The notes beneath the pieces were generated by a model, which ran no database searches, was not told where the DNA came from, and saw nothing but the letters and a program-made list of their open reading frames with translations. The position numbers and the translations under genes were made by a program. From contig OOIN01000007.1 of the NCBI GenBank assembly GCA_900323505.1, forward strand, positions 806,001 to 870,000: 64,000 nucleotides of DNA. Reading direction: 5' to 3'. Position 1 is the stretch's first letter. Every line of letters starts with the position of its first letter. Positions 18,356 to 29,781 of this stretch are shown here, one piece after another. Source of the stretch: Ustilago trichophora (taxonomy: Eukaryota > Basidiomycota > Ustilaginomycetes > Ustilaginales > Ustilaginaceae).

Positions 18356-20596
18356 TCAGAATTGGGGCGAGGGCGTTTGTACTTCGTCCTTTTCTTCGTC
18401 CATGGCTTCGTGGATCGAGCGCATCATGTCGACCTCGCCTGCACTAGATGGGTCCGAAAAGCTCCACGGGAAAGGGTTGGCGGCGCCACTCATCTCCGAA
18501 TCGTCCGATGCAGGTATGATGTCGTTTTTAAACCCAGGAGCTGACGGCAGCCTTCCTCCGGGACGCCAGATGCGCACAGTGTGATCGTCGCCACACGAAG
18601 CAATCGTCAATGCATCCTTTGGGTGCCATGCCACTGCATTGACTGAGCCACTGTCATGGCCACTGAGCGTCTCAATCAGACGTCCGCTGGCACGATGCCA
18701 AATGTAGATCTTGGCATCCTCGCTGCCCGAGACAACGAAGTTCTCATCGATACCACCAAAGCCGCAGCTGATCACATACTGGTTTAGCTTGTGACCGTTG
18801 AAACGCCTGACCAAGCTTTGGCGGCCAATGTCCCACATTTGCAGCTCGCTCGGACGGACATTGATGAGCGCATATTTCGAATCTCCACTCACCGCCAAAC
18901 TCACCACCTCCTCGCGCAAATAGATTGAGCCGAGCTCTTCTCGCGTGCGCAAGTTGATAAAGTGGATGCGGTATCGCTCTGACCCAAGCGTGCGCGAGCC
19001 TCCTCCCAGGTCTTCGGGTGAATCTGGCTCTCCTCGATCATGACCGGATCCCGTCGAGGCGGTCGATGGAGAGGAGCTATCGCTGAGCTGATCGGACGCC
19101 GTGGATGTGCTTAATGCGGTGGATGAGCTGTTGTGGCCTCGGCCTGTGGAAGTGGGCAGATTCGATGTGGCGACTTGTCGTGCACTCAGCGCGATGAGAT
19201 GAGCGCCATCGGGCGAAGCAGCGACGGACAGGACGCGGAAGGGAGAAGTGGTCTTCTTGTGCTGCACGTAGCCTTCCGCATCCCAGTAGACAATCTTGCC
19301 ATCCATGCCTCCCGTGACAAATCCTGATCCGTCGGGAAGCCACGCCGCGGTGGCAACCGTGTAGCTGTGTTCTCGAAGTGTCAACATGCTACCCGTTTCA
19401 AGCTGGCAGAGCGTCACGTCCACATCGGATGTGACGAGAAGACGCTTGTCATCTGGCGACCAAGCGACCGAAGAAATGTCATCTGAAAGAGGAACAAACT
19501 TTTGCAGCAACTTGTAATCATCCAGGACGCTCCAGATCAGAATCGTCTTGTCGGCTCCTGCTGTTGCGAGTCTGGTACCGTCGTGCGAGAATTGCAAACT
19601 CCAGACCTCGTCGTGATGATCTCGAATGGTGCGCGAAACTTGAGACGGAAAGACGGATCGGTCCGAACGGTGATCGGTCAGCAGCGAAAAGTGTGCACCG
19701 TGTGGCGAATTGAAGAAAGGATCCTGCTGCTTCTGATAGCTCTGGGCCTGCTCCAGAAGCTGCGGCAAGCGTCGACTGGGGATCATGACCAGAGGCGACA
19801 CAGCTGACTCGATCTCCATCATGAGCAAGCGACGCGATTCACCATCAGCGCCATCCCAACCAGCACGAGCATGCAGCTGCTCTGGAGACGACGAGATGAC
19901 CAGACTGGACAGAAGATGTAGCTGCGATGTGTCATGACTCAGCGGCGTCAGTTTCTCGCGAAGCACATTGAGCGCCTTCTTGGTCTGTCGAGCCTCGAGC
20001 AGCTCGAGATAGCGTTGCTTTTGGAGCATAAAGCGGATGGATCGAAGGCTGACCAGGTCTGGCCTGCGTAGTACCGATTCAATGAGATCTTGACCGGGTG
20101 CCTCGAGCGTTGCTGGTAAAGACAAAGACGATGAACCAGTCGACGAAGATGCGGGTGCTTCCAGTGGCATGCTAGCGCCATTGCCCGAGCCCCGAGCCGC
20201 TTGAATGCGCCTTGCCGCATAAGTGAGACCATCGATGAGAAGTCGTTCGGCGTTTCGCCAGTCGCCACTGAGTACTGCAGTGCGGAAGGCTGTGATGGAA
20301 GGATGCTCAAGCGTGACACCCGATTCTGCCTCTAGTGTCTTTGCTGTCGAGTCGTATCCCATCTCTCGCAAAGATTGCAAGGTTAGCTTGACAAGCTCCC
20401 TACGATCAATCGAGCTCCCTGGGAAGAGCGGATGAAAGGTAGAAGCGTCGGCATAGTCATCCGAGGCTGAAAGGGCTGCTTTTCCGTTGCGATGACCATT
20501 GCCGTTGCCGTTGCTCGATTCAGCGTGCGCAGAATGCTCGGTCGATCTTCCGTTTGAAGCACTTCCGTTCGAGAAGGGGGCAGCGTTCTGTGTCAT
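18356..20596 (-). CDS. GID7: LisH-CTLH-WD40 protein, GID complex subunit 7/WDR26-like
   Basis: 746 residues from the ATG at 20596, single exon. After an Asn/Ser-rich N terminus, residues 65-97 form a LisH motif (E-L-V-K-L-T-L-Q-S-L-R-E-M-G-Y) and about 98-190 a CTLH domain. From about residue 335 a WD40 propeller follows, with units such as H-D-E-V-W-S-L-Q-F-S-H-D-G-T-R-L-A-T-A-G-A-D-K (read in two parts), V-I-S-C-G-F-G-G and A-S-C-G-D-D-H-T-V-R-I-W. A Ser/Thr-rich insertion splits the propeller near residue 510. This order matches yeast Gid7 and animal WDR26, which organise the CTLH/GID E3 ubiquitin ligase in cytoplasm and nucleus. Length agrees with the family (about 660-750). Other LisH-WD40 proteins lack this CTLH order. 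Confidence 0.85.
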   Translation of the reverse strand: MTQNAAPFSNGSASNGRSTEHSAHAESSNGNGNGHRNGKAALSASDDYADASTFHPLFPGSSIDRRELVKLTLQSLREMGYDSTAKTLEAESGVTLEHPSITAFRTAVLSGDWRNAERLLIDGLTYAARRIQAARGSGNGASMPLEAPASSSTGSSSLSLPATLEAPGQDLIESVLRRPDLVSLRSIRFMLQKQRYLELLEARQTKKALNVLREKLTPLSHDTSQLHLLSSLVISSSPEQLHARAGWDGADGESRRLLMMEIESAVSPLVMIPSRRLPQLLEQAQSYQKQQDPFFNSPHGAHFSLLTDHRSDRSVFPSQVSRTIRDHHDEVWSLQFSHDGTRLATAGADKTILIWSVLDDYKLLQKFVPLSDDISSVAWSPDDKRLLVTSDVDVTLCQLETGSMLTLREHSYTVATAAWLPDGSGFVTGGMDGKIVYWDAEGYVQHKKTTSPFRVLSVAASPDGAHLIALSARQVATSNLPTSTGRGHNSSSTALSTSTASDQLSDSSSPSTASTGSGHDRGEPDSPEDLGGGSRTLGSERYRIHFINLRTREELGSIYLREEVVSLAVSGDSKYALINVRPSELQMWDIGRQSLVRRFNGHKLNQYVISCGFGGIDENFVVSGSEDAKIYIWHRASGRLIETLSGHDSGSVNAVAWHPKDALTIASCGDDHTVRIWRPGGRLPSAPGFKNDIIPASDDSEMSGAANPFPWSFSDPSSAGEVDMMRSIHEAMDEEKDEVQTPSPQF

Positions 20597-22077
20597 GGTG
20601 GCGGCTTCGTTGATATCGTCCTTCTTCACCAGAGAGCGGGGGGAGAGACAGTGAGAGGAGTCTGGATGTCTGGGCCCAGGAGGATGACGAGAGCTGGAAG
20701 GAGGGGATGAAATCCTGGCTCTCTTTGGAGCTCGAGCCTCCGGGGGACTGACAGGTCTTTGCGGTCGGCGCGGCGTCCTGAAAGCGACCTGGCTATGCCC
20801 GCCAATAGGAGGTGTGAATTAAAGTGGTTGGCGTGGAGAAGAATACTATGTTTTAAAATCGCTCAGTCGAAGTGGTGGTGAGCTGCTTTGATGGGGCTGT
20901 TCCTCTGGTGAATGCGGACTCGAGACTTTGCCTAAAAGGCGTTGCTGTGTTCCAACGATACCGATACTAAAGCGAATGTCGCCTCTCTGCACGGCGGTTC
21001 GAGATATGCTGAGGTTGCTGCCTTGCTAAACGTGCTAAATTGAATGGTGATACTTTTTGCGCTGGGACGATGGACCGGATTGCCAGGAAGCGACTCTTTC
21101 GTTGGGAGCAGTAGAAAGGAGCTGTGCGACTCTCAACACTGCTGATTGTGGCGAATACACTGTCCGAATGAATGGTTTGCCTCGTTACAGACCTGCTCGA
21201 CAATACCGAGCAAGTTTTGTGACTAGTCAATGAGGATATGATGTCGATACAGAGCAGCGTCAAGAAGCAAGCCAGAGGATGATAAGCTCTGGGCAGCACT
21301 GTACAGTAGAGAGGACCCTTGCGGGGAGTTGCTCAGCACAATACACTTGTATAGTACAGAATATGGATCGTGCGCGCAGCTGCAGACACCTGAAAAGGGC
21401 GAGATTTCAGTGTATGTACTGTACTGTACTGTATGTGTGTGTGAAACTCACCTCCCTCTTTCTCTCACACACACTCACACAATTAATCTTGGCTAGAAAG
21501 TGAACGTTGTACAGCACTTTGCCAGTGTCTTGAGCTGAGTCTTTCAGGGCGACCGACGCAAAAAGTGGAATTCAGGGTCTAAAGTGGCCAAAATTCTGTG
21601 TAGCCTCGCTGTTGTGGCACACTCCAGCTCAGACACATTTCTCGCCCTTGGCCAGGCACGCATACAACTTCGAGATGGGACTGTTGCGAGGTGGAGGTGT
21701 CGTTTCTTTTTTGTTTTTCAATTTGTTTTTTTTTTCTATATTTTTTTTTTTTTTTTCCTCTTTGATCCATCACGGCCGGCACAAGCATCCTTTGCCTGTT
21801 TTCATATCACTTTGGCTAACCATACAGTTTTGAAGAAATCAAGGTGCGCTCATTCTCGGCTCTCAGAGGAAACACAGAATGGTAGCAGCGGTTGCACACA
21901 CCCAGGGTGAACGTGGAGACAAAATTCCAATTACAAAGCGAGCTTAAGGATCGCTTGAAAGGTGGCAGAGCTCGTCGCTCGCCCAAATAGAAACAGAGTA
22001 TGAGCCACGAGGCTGGGTTCCATGTGTCAGGTCAAGAGGTCAAGGCGGGAAAGATGCTGAGCAGTTGGAGGGTCAAG
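20597..22077. other. Intergenic region upstream of GID7
   Basis: About 1.5 kb with no supported gene. It contains a TGTACTGTACTGTACTGTA stretch (21416-21434), a further ACTGTACAGTA near 21299, a GT/CA-rich part around 21435-21480, and long T-runs at 21724-21759. The first 250 bp next to GID7 is its 5' leader and promoter. Confidence 0.5.
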
Positions 22078-25000
22078 CTATTTCTCGCCACGCGTGACAA
22101 AATTTTTGGCAAACCTCAACATGGCTCGGAAGTCAGGCATCTCGGGACCGCCGCTAATCGCCGAATAGCCGCCATTCCTGCCTGCGGCACCCATACGTCC
22201 CTCTACGTTGCGGAGGGGAAGTCGCTGATTCGAGGATGCATGCGTCACAAGCACATGGGCTAGCCAGTACAGTGGCAAGGCATCGTCCGAAAGTGGTGTA
22301 GCTCCTGACGCCGTGAGAGGTGTGAAGAGCGTCTTCTGCAGCTCTTCAGGCCAGTCACCCTTGTCAGCATCCGAAGTGGCCCACTTACTCCGAGCGTCGT
22401 CCGACGTGTCCATGTTGTCTACATTCTTCGCCTTGGTGACCGACGCAAAGCGGCAGGTCGGATCATCATCCCACGCCTTGCGCCATCGTGAGAGAGCCTT
22501 CTTGTACAGATTAACCTGATCGCCGGCGGAGGCTGCTCCGTTGCTGTTTGCGCCCAGCTTCATCCACTTGCCGAGCGACGACGGCTTGGCTACCTTGGTC
22601 GCTCTACCCTCCAGCATCTCGATGATGCCACGTAGCAGTGCCAACACCATTACCAAACGAGCAAACGGCCCATGCGCTCCCTGAATCGACGGCATGTCTG
22701 ACAGCTCCCTCGCTGGAGAAGTACCTGACTCGGAGGAAAGCAGTTGCTGCAGCGCTTCATCCAACGTCGGACCTCTGTACTGTTCCAGGGCCTTGTACCA
22801 GCTCGATGCCGTGGGCGCACGCCAGATGTAGTCTGGGCTAGGCAAAGGCAAGTGCGCCAACTCTTTGGTTGCCAGCAGTGTCGGAACCGCCGCGTCCAGA
22901 TGTGCCACCGTGTCCATCGTGTAAATGACAAATGCGCTCCTTCTGCGTCCTTCGAGCTCGGCCCATCGACGCCAAATTTTGTCGTCGTCCTCCTTCTCTG
23001 CCCCATGCGACGGGAGGAACGAGTACGAGAAGCACGTATCAACCGACTCAAACAGCACCTGCTGCAACACGTCTTCAGCCGTGTACGTCACCTCTCGTTG
23101 AGCATGTTCGGCATTCGGATCAAAGAATCCCGCTTGTCGTGCCAGGTTGACCACAGTGCCGTGCGAGATGCCCGCCACCATTCGTGTAGCCGCATCGCTG
23201 CTGAGAAAGTTGTTGCTCTGGAACAGCATCAGCGCCTGCACCACCGAGCACTTATCCTTGACGCTCTTGCAGCGGCTCGCAAAAGTCCGGATCAGCATCT
23301 CGGTCTTCTCACTCATCACGATGGGCTTGACCAATTCCTGCCCATCCTCCTCGTCCATACGAGGAGGCCCTTTGCCCATCAGGCTCTGTAGATCGTTGGC
23401 AGGCGGCGGCATTTCATGACTGTTGATGATGTTGATGGCCGACTTGGGCACCACCTCTTCACCTGCCCACCACTTGCGTCCGGCCTCGTGGTTCCCGAGC
23501 ATGCACATGGCAAAAGCAACACAGCCTGGTGTAGTATCGATGCGGAAGGTGGGTTCGTGAAGCACGGGGAAGTGCTTGAGCAGGTTCTGTTGTGCATGCA
23601 ATGCCAGCACGCTCAGCCGCGAGATGGGTGGCAGACTCCAGTGCATGATTGAATAGCAAGGTCGCATCATTTCCGGGGGAATGAAGAAAGGATTTTTGGC
23701 GTCGGTCAGCGCCCTTTCCAACGGGCTTGGAACCTTCCCGATGCTCATCGAGTCGAGCCCTGCCATTTCAGGTGCAGCTACGTCCTTCGAATTAAAATAG
23801 TCGGACGTGTTGGTCGTATCAACCGTGCCCGAACCTGCAGTGGTGGTCAACGCATTCAGCAACTGCTGGATGCTCGGACTCATGAGCCAGCCCAGTGCGC
23901 TCAACTGAGAACCAGGCGTAGCGCCGTTGGCCGCAGCCGCCGCAACACCACCTGCACTTGGGTTAGAAAACATGGAATGGTCCCAATTCGGTGTAGAAAA
24001 CTGGGAAGTACCGAGAGTTGCTGAACTGAGCGCCATTGTGGGGCCGTTCAAAAAGGAGATTTCGCTTCCGTGGATCCCGGCTCTCAACTCCTGTACGCCA
24101 CCCTGAAGCCTCAAAAGGAAGGCTTCGGGTCCTGGCGTGAGAGCCCCTCCATCAAAATACTGCTGCGACTCGTTCTTGACAAAGCGGCTGGGGGTATCAA
24201 TGCCGCTACTGCTGATCTGCACAGGTGCAGAGGTTGTTGTTGCACCGACGCCGCTCGATGTGACCGCATCCGTCGATGAAGCGGCGGTCGAGGTGGTATT
24301 TGACATGGATGATGCAGCCGGTGGATCCGTCGCTGCTGCCGGTGCAGATGTTGTTGGCACCGACGTTGTCGTTTGAGCAGCTGAGCCGGCAATCGAAGTA
24401 GACGGTTTGATGTCGTTCCCATCCAAGCTGTCGGCTTTTTCAGACAAGCTCAACTTTTCGTTGGACGAGCTCTTACTGAGCTTGCTCACTGCAGCGAGCG
24501 CTTCCGATTGAGGCGACGTGCTTTGGCTCGATATGTTGATGCCCTGCAAGCTGTTGTGCCGGCTCACCGTGCGTGATGGTGGTCGCATGCCTGTCCACTG
24601 ACCGCCCAGATCCAGCGAAGCTAGCCCGCCGCCGGGTGTGGTTGGCAGCGCGGACCGCGGACTCGAGACCAGAGGAGTATCACGAGCGTTAGAAAAGGCT
24701 GAGAGGTATGGCGACATGGATGAGTTGAGCGCAGTGTTTGAGAAGGGCGAGAGCGGCCCAAGCGTCGATACGGAGAAGCGCACCGGCTCCTTTGGCGTGG
24801 TGGCGCCGGAGACCTCTGGAGCTTGGGATGTGCTCGTAGAAGCAGTTGCATTCGACGCCGAGTGACTCGAAGAGTTTGCGCCAGTGTCGGCAGACGAAGC
24901 CGATGTGCCAAAGGAGAAGGCAGGACTATTGGCGCTGTTGGAACCATATCCTGTCAAGTTGGAAGATGCACCAGCGCCAACGCCTCCCGAGAGGCCGGGT

Positions 25001-26685
25001 GCAGTAGAGCGGAAATAGCTGGCATCGGATCCGAGGTGCGATCCTGTCCGCGACCGATCGCCCAGATGGCTCAACGGCGAGGTGACGTTGAAGCCGAGCG
25101 ACGCAAGCATGCTGGCCGTTGCGCGTGCAGCCGACCCAGGCGTGGTCACGTGGCCTGGAGATGGGAGCTTGGCGGTATCGAGGTTCTCCCAGATGGCGGC
25201 ATCGGCTGCGTTGGCGAACGAAGCCGCTGGGCGCCCGGCATACTGATCGTAGGGTGGCTGTCTCATACCTATGCCAAATCGGGAACCAGAGTTGCTGCCA
25301 TGGCGTGTGAGCGTCTGGCCACCGTAGCGTGGACTGCCGTGCTCGCTTCTCGGCTGGTTCGACTCGGGGCTGGAGGGCTGGTAGAGCTGAGGATGAAGTG
25401 CAGCCACGGCCGAGTGAACGGGAAGCGGGAAGGGAGTCGAAGCGTACGGATTAACTGCTCCCCTCCCCATATGAAAATCCGGGGGGTCCATGGAGTTGGC
25501 GTATTGATACGCGGCCACCGAGCTGATGGCAGCTACGGTGGTGGCTGCAGCGGCAGCCTGAGCCTGAGAGTCTGCGGCGATGGCAGGGTCAATCATGGCG
25601 GAAGCGTCCTCCTCCTGACCTTGAGAGACGGCAGGATGGTGACCTGCTGCAGCAGCGGCAGCAGCGGCGGCGGCGGCTGCAACTGCGATAGCATCATGAG
25701 TGAGCTGGTCCGAGTGAGGAGCAGGCGGTGGTGGCGCAGGTCCATCGAGAGCATCGGAGCCAGAAAGGCTAGAAGAAGCAGCTGCTGAGCCGTCTACTCC
25801 GGTTGCATCGCCAGCTCCGTTGGTGCTGTTTGCGGCAGCAGCGGCGGCCTTGGCAGCTTTGGTGGAGCCCTTTGGACGGCCAGGCTTGGCAGTGGATGAA
25901 GATCGGCGTGGCTTGGTTGGCTTGGGTGGAGATTCGCCTTCGGCAGGTTTTTCACCTTCTCCGGTGCCGTCTAGTTGCAGGACGACTCGGCATTGCCGCT
26001 TGTGACGAGAGAGGACGTCACTGTTTGGGGGAAAGGTGCCGAGCAATAGCAAGGATGTTGCAAAAAACAGGGCAAAAGGGTCAGACTCTAGCGTTTCAAC
26101 CATCAGAGAAGTGAGATGTCTGACAGCTTGCAGACTGCCATCTAGAATAGGGATTGTTAAGCCTACCTTCGAGAGAAACCTTTGCCACAATCGCAGACAA
26201 ACGGGCGAATGTCGGCGTCTGTTGAATGTCAAGGTATCCGGGCGTACGTGCGAAGCAGACGTCCATGCGGATGGAAGGCAAAGGTGTCAGCAATCGATCT
26301 TCCAATCGACGAGTGAGAGCGCCAGTACGTGAATGGAGACAGTAGCAATGCAGGAAGAGCAAAAGAAGAAGAGAAGGAGAAAGGCAAGCGGATACTCACG
26401 TCTTCTTTCATGACGCCTAAGATATTCAAGTCTGGAGTAGCTAGTGGAGCAAGTGGGGCAGATGAAAGGAGGACCGTTGGGCATCGGACCACCCGAGGCG
26501 TCGACCGAGGCATCGGCTGCGGCGCCATCGTCGTCGTCCTTGTTGTCTTGGTTGGATGCGTTGGAAGCGATCGAATCGCGCTTCTGGATTTTGCGCGCTG
26601 GACCGGATGGTGTGGGGGAGTCGGGGCGCGAACGGACACGGCCATTCTCTGGCTCGGCGGCCGCGCCAAAGTAGTCACTCTGCAT
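22078..26685 (-). CDS. Two-C2H2-finger transcription factor with fungal-specific TF domain
   Basis: Three exons on the minus strand, 26685-26400, 26218-26167 and 26020-22078, joining in frame to 1426 residues. The zinc fingers are split by introns. Finger 1 (F-I-C-P-T-C with R-R-H and the second His completed across intron 1) is in exon 1. Finger 2 starts P-F-V-C-D-C-G-K-G-F-S-R in exon 2 and ends R-H-K-R-Q-C in exon 3. Then come a basic K-P-T-K-P-R-R segment, a poly-Ala run, about 600 Ser/Thr/Ala-rich residues and, around residues 880-1400, a fungal-specific TF domain (H-W-S-L-P-P-I-S-R-L, H-F-P-V-L-H-E-P-T-F). The layout resembles yeast Adr1 and related factors. It is a nuclear regulator; targets are unknown. 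The fingers and domain are clear, orthology is not. Confidence 0.8.
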
Positions 26686-28610
26686 GGCAATGACAAGCTC
26701 ACGACGCGTTGGAGCTAAAGAACGCTCGAGTGGATCAGGGTGGGATGCGAGGAGAATCGTACTAGGTCGGGTACTGTGCTAGGATGGAAGCGACCGCAGA
26801 AAGGTGCCGTCGTCCGTCGGGGTCAAGGTGGGATGGAAAAGGGAAAATGATGGCGAGACCAGAACCAAAGGGCGTCGCTGGCGCTCAAGAAGGTGGTCAC
26901 TAGATGTGGTTACACTTGTGTTACAATGGCAGAGACGTGAAGAGGGTGGTGAGCGTTGTCCGTGATCGGATTATGTTGAGGAAGAACAACCGCTTTTTTT
27001 CCAAGCCACGCCGGTGACGGAAGCCGAATGGGGCTTTTGAGAAGGGGAAAAGGATGGATCGACGATGAGTAGGCGTCACAAGTAGGGTGGCGACGATGTC
27101 GATCCAGTCATGCACGAAAGGATGTGCGAGTGACCACGAGAGAAGGTTTGTGAGAATACTGGAGAGGGAGGCAAGGGTGGATGTGGTGAGAAGGAATGTC
27201 GAGTGGGCAGCAGCACGATGTGGGTGTGTGGAGGTGAGAAAGCGGGCAGCAGCAGTGCAACAGTCAACGGCCCATCTTGAACAGCCAGACAGCACCGAGC
27301 AGAGAGAGCCAAAGTCGGCGTACACTACACGGTTAACCAGCCTGCAAAGGCGAGGTGGAGGCGTCGGAACAGTCAAAAATCGCCAAACTTGCTCTCACTC
27401 TTGTCTCTTTTGGCGCAACGCTGCTTTCCAGTCGGTGAACTGCATCCAAGTTGCACAACACTGTGCGCTGTATACGACAATGCAGTGACCACTTGAGCGA
27501 CTGACGGTATGCTGCCAACCTATTCACAGCCGTCTGCTTGATTGCAAAGCTGTTCTACTCGTTGAAAGATTGAAAATGGTCCACAGCGATGCGAGAGGAA
27601 AAGCGGCTCTGTGTAAGCAGAAAAGTGCAAAGCAGAAAGCAAAGCACGACACAGTCAAGAGACAAGGCAGCGCCACAAAGACAGAGTTCAACAGGAATTC
27701 GGTTCAAAAAGCCTTTTTCTCTCTATGGCTTGTCCCTGTCTCTCTCTGCCCTCGCCACAATCGCTATCACTCGCTTCTGTACAGTAGAGTACAGCCCGGA
27801 GACAGCTCCAACAATTTTGGCATGGGGTCGAGGCATAGACTTGCTCTTGCTGTGTGATTCGCTCGCTCCTCTTTCCCGCAGACGGTGAAGGGTTTAACTT
27901 AGTAAGCACCTACACGATTCAGAGTCAGCGCGCTCGTGAGGCACCACTAAGTATCGCGCCCATTTTTGCACTTTGCCCATTGCAGAGGCAGCGTACAATT
28001 CTCTGATTTGTTGATGCAAAGGGACCCGTGATGCGCAGCCGGAAGCTGTATGTGTCGATCGCCGTCTCACACAGACAGGACCCTCTCTCACTCTCTCACT
28101 CTCTTTTTTCTTTTCACATTGCTATTTTTGAGCTTTCGAATCAAGCAGATCATGATGCTGTCCTGCTTACCACTTTCCAACTAGAGAGCTTGAACAGATT
28201 CAACATGAGCTGCAAGCAGAGCAGCTCGAAGCAGCGCAACGATCAACTTTGATCTCCAGACCCTGACAATTGTAGCCGCCCTTGCGCTAGATAGCATGTC
28301 TTTGCAATCTCGCACGAGTGGGGTTGTGAAGGTATCAATTCCGTCTTCCGAGAAAAGTCGTCAGTGTGGGGTCCACATCATCCGAGCGGCGTGCACGTTT
28401 CAGAAGACAACCCTTGGAACTCCAACAGCTCGAAAGCTTGAAACGGTTCCGCTCAAATCTCTCCTTTCTCTCCTATCTCATTCGACTTACTCACCTCGAA
28501 CCTCATCCATCGGAGCATTACCAACATCTTTGTCTTTACCATCAATCTCCCGGCGCCGTTCCAAGCAAGCTTCGATCCGCGTTTTCACATCTTGAGCATT
28601 TCGATCCATC
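26686..28610. other. Divergent intergenic region between TF gene and GOS1
   Basis: About 1.9 kb. The minus-strand frame at 26921-27376 is Pro/Leu/Ser-rich and probably a TF leader sequence rather than a gene. A TCTGTACAGTAGAGTACAG palindromic cluster lies at 27776-27795. I see no RNA gene or recognised protein. Confidence 0.45.
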
Positions 28611-29592
28611 ATGACCGAAACGCAATCATGGGACGTCTTACGACGAAAAACTCGCAATTTAGAATCGACCATTGACGCCCGTTTGACCACCTATTCGTCT
28701 CTTGCCTCCAAGATCGTCCGTTCCGCCGATGGTCCTCATCCATCCTCCTCCAACTCCTTCTCTGGTTCTGGTGGGATATATGCCGATCATACGACGCTGG
28801 ATATGGACAATGGTGGCACACCATCGTCTTTAAATTCAACCAAGTCAAGTGAGCACGTCGAACTCGAGAATGAACTGGATGACTTGATCAATCAGCTTTC
28901 CGACGCTGTGGACGCACTGACTGCTAAATTGGACGATCCGGCAATCCCACCGACAAGTGCCCAGTTGCATGCCGTACAGAGACATAGAGAGGTGCTATTC
29001 GACTTCACAAGAGACTTTAGGAGATCAAAGAGTAATGTTAGGCATGCGATTGATCGTAGAGATCTGCTGGGGAATGTGCAAGGAGATATCAAGTAGGTTT
29101 TATCGTTCCCACTAACACCCTATTCCACAAAAGAGCTGACAGAGTATTGACACACAATTTCATCCCACCCATTGCCTGATGACAGCGCCTATAAAGCAGC
29201 ACATGCAAGCGACGCAGATGCACTACTAGCAGAACGTGGACGAATAGACAACTCGCACGCCATGATGGATCGTACTCTCGAGTGAGCACCACACCAACCC
29301 AACCCCTTTGTCTTGAACTTTGGCTTTCTCTTCCTTACTAAACATCACCAACTCTCCTCTGTTCACCCGTGTGATTTCCTACAGACAAGCCTATGCAACA
29401 CGATCAGAATTCGCCGACCAACGCACAACCCTACAAGGCATCTCTACCCGTATGTCCTCCACAGCAGCCCAGGTCCCCGGTCTCAACAGCATCATTACCC
29501 TCATCGGAAGAAGACGGAGACGCGATAGCGTCATCATGGGTTGCTTGATAGGCACCTTGACTGTTCTACTTCTCATGTTTACTTTCCGCTGA
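28611..29592 (+). CDS. GOS1: Golgi SNARE Gos1 (GS28)
   Basis: Three exons, 28611-29092, 29186-29281 and 29385-29592, giving 261 residues; introns start GTAGGT and GTGAGC and are both phase 2. The N terminus (W-D-V-L-R-R-K-T-R-N-L-E) matches the first helix of GS28 proteins. The SNARE helix spans about residues 170-235 and includes I-D-N-S-H-A-M-M-D-R-T-L-E-Q-A, A-T-R-S-E-F and V-P-G-L-N-S-I-I. A basic R-R-R-R-R patch and a single membrane anchor (about 240-259) end the protein, as in the family. It is a Qb-type SNARE that drives vesicle fusion within the Golgi and from ER to Golgi. A Ser/Gly-rich linker (residues 42-75) is longer than in yeast. It converges on CRM1 with 189 bp between stops. 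Confidence 0.93.
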
Positions 29593-29781
29593 CTGATATC
29601 TTGCAATGGACTATTAAACAAACAACTCAAATCGGCCTCGACAGGCTGCTCATCCACAACGTCACGTATGACAAGTGAAAAGTATAAAAAGGCAAATGGT
29701 TGGCGAAACGACTCTGGTATGAAAAGGAAGTACAATTTTGGGGGGTGAGATCGAGTCTCAATAGAGCAGCTCGCGTATGAG

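Noticed and set aside
24823..25788. Plus-strand frame of 321 codons
   Set aside because: Antisense to the low-complexity part of the transcription factor; composition is dictated by the Ser/Ala codons opposite.
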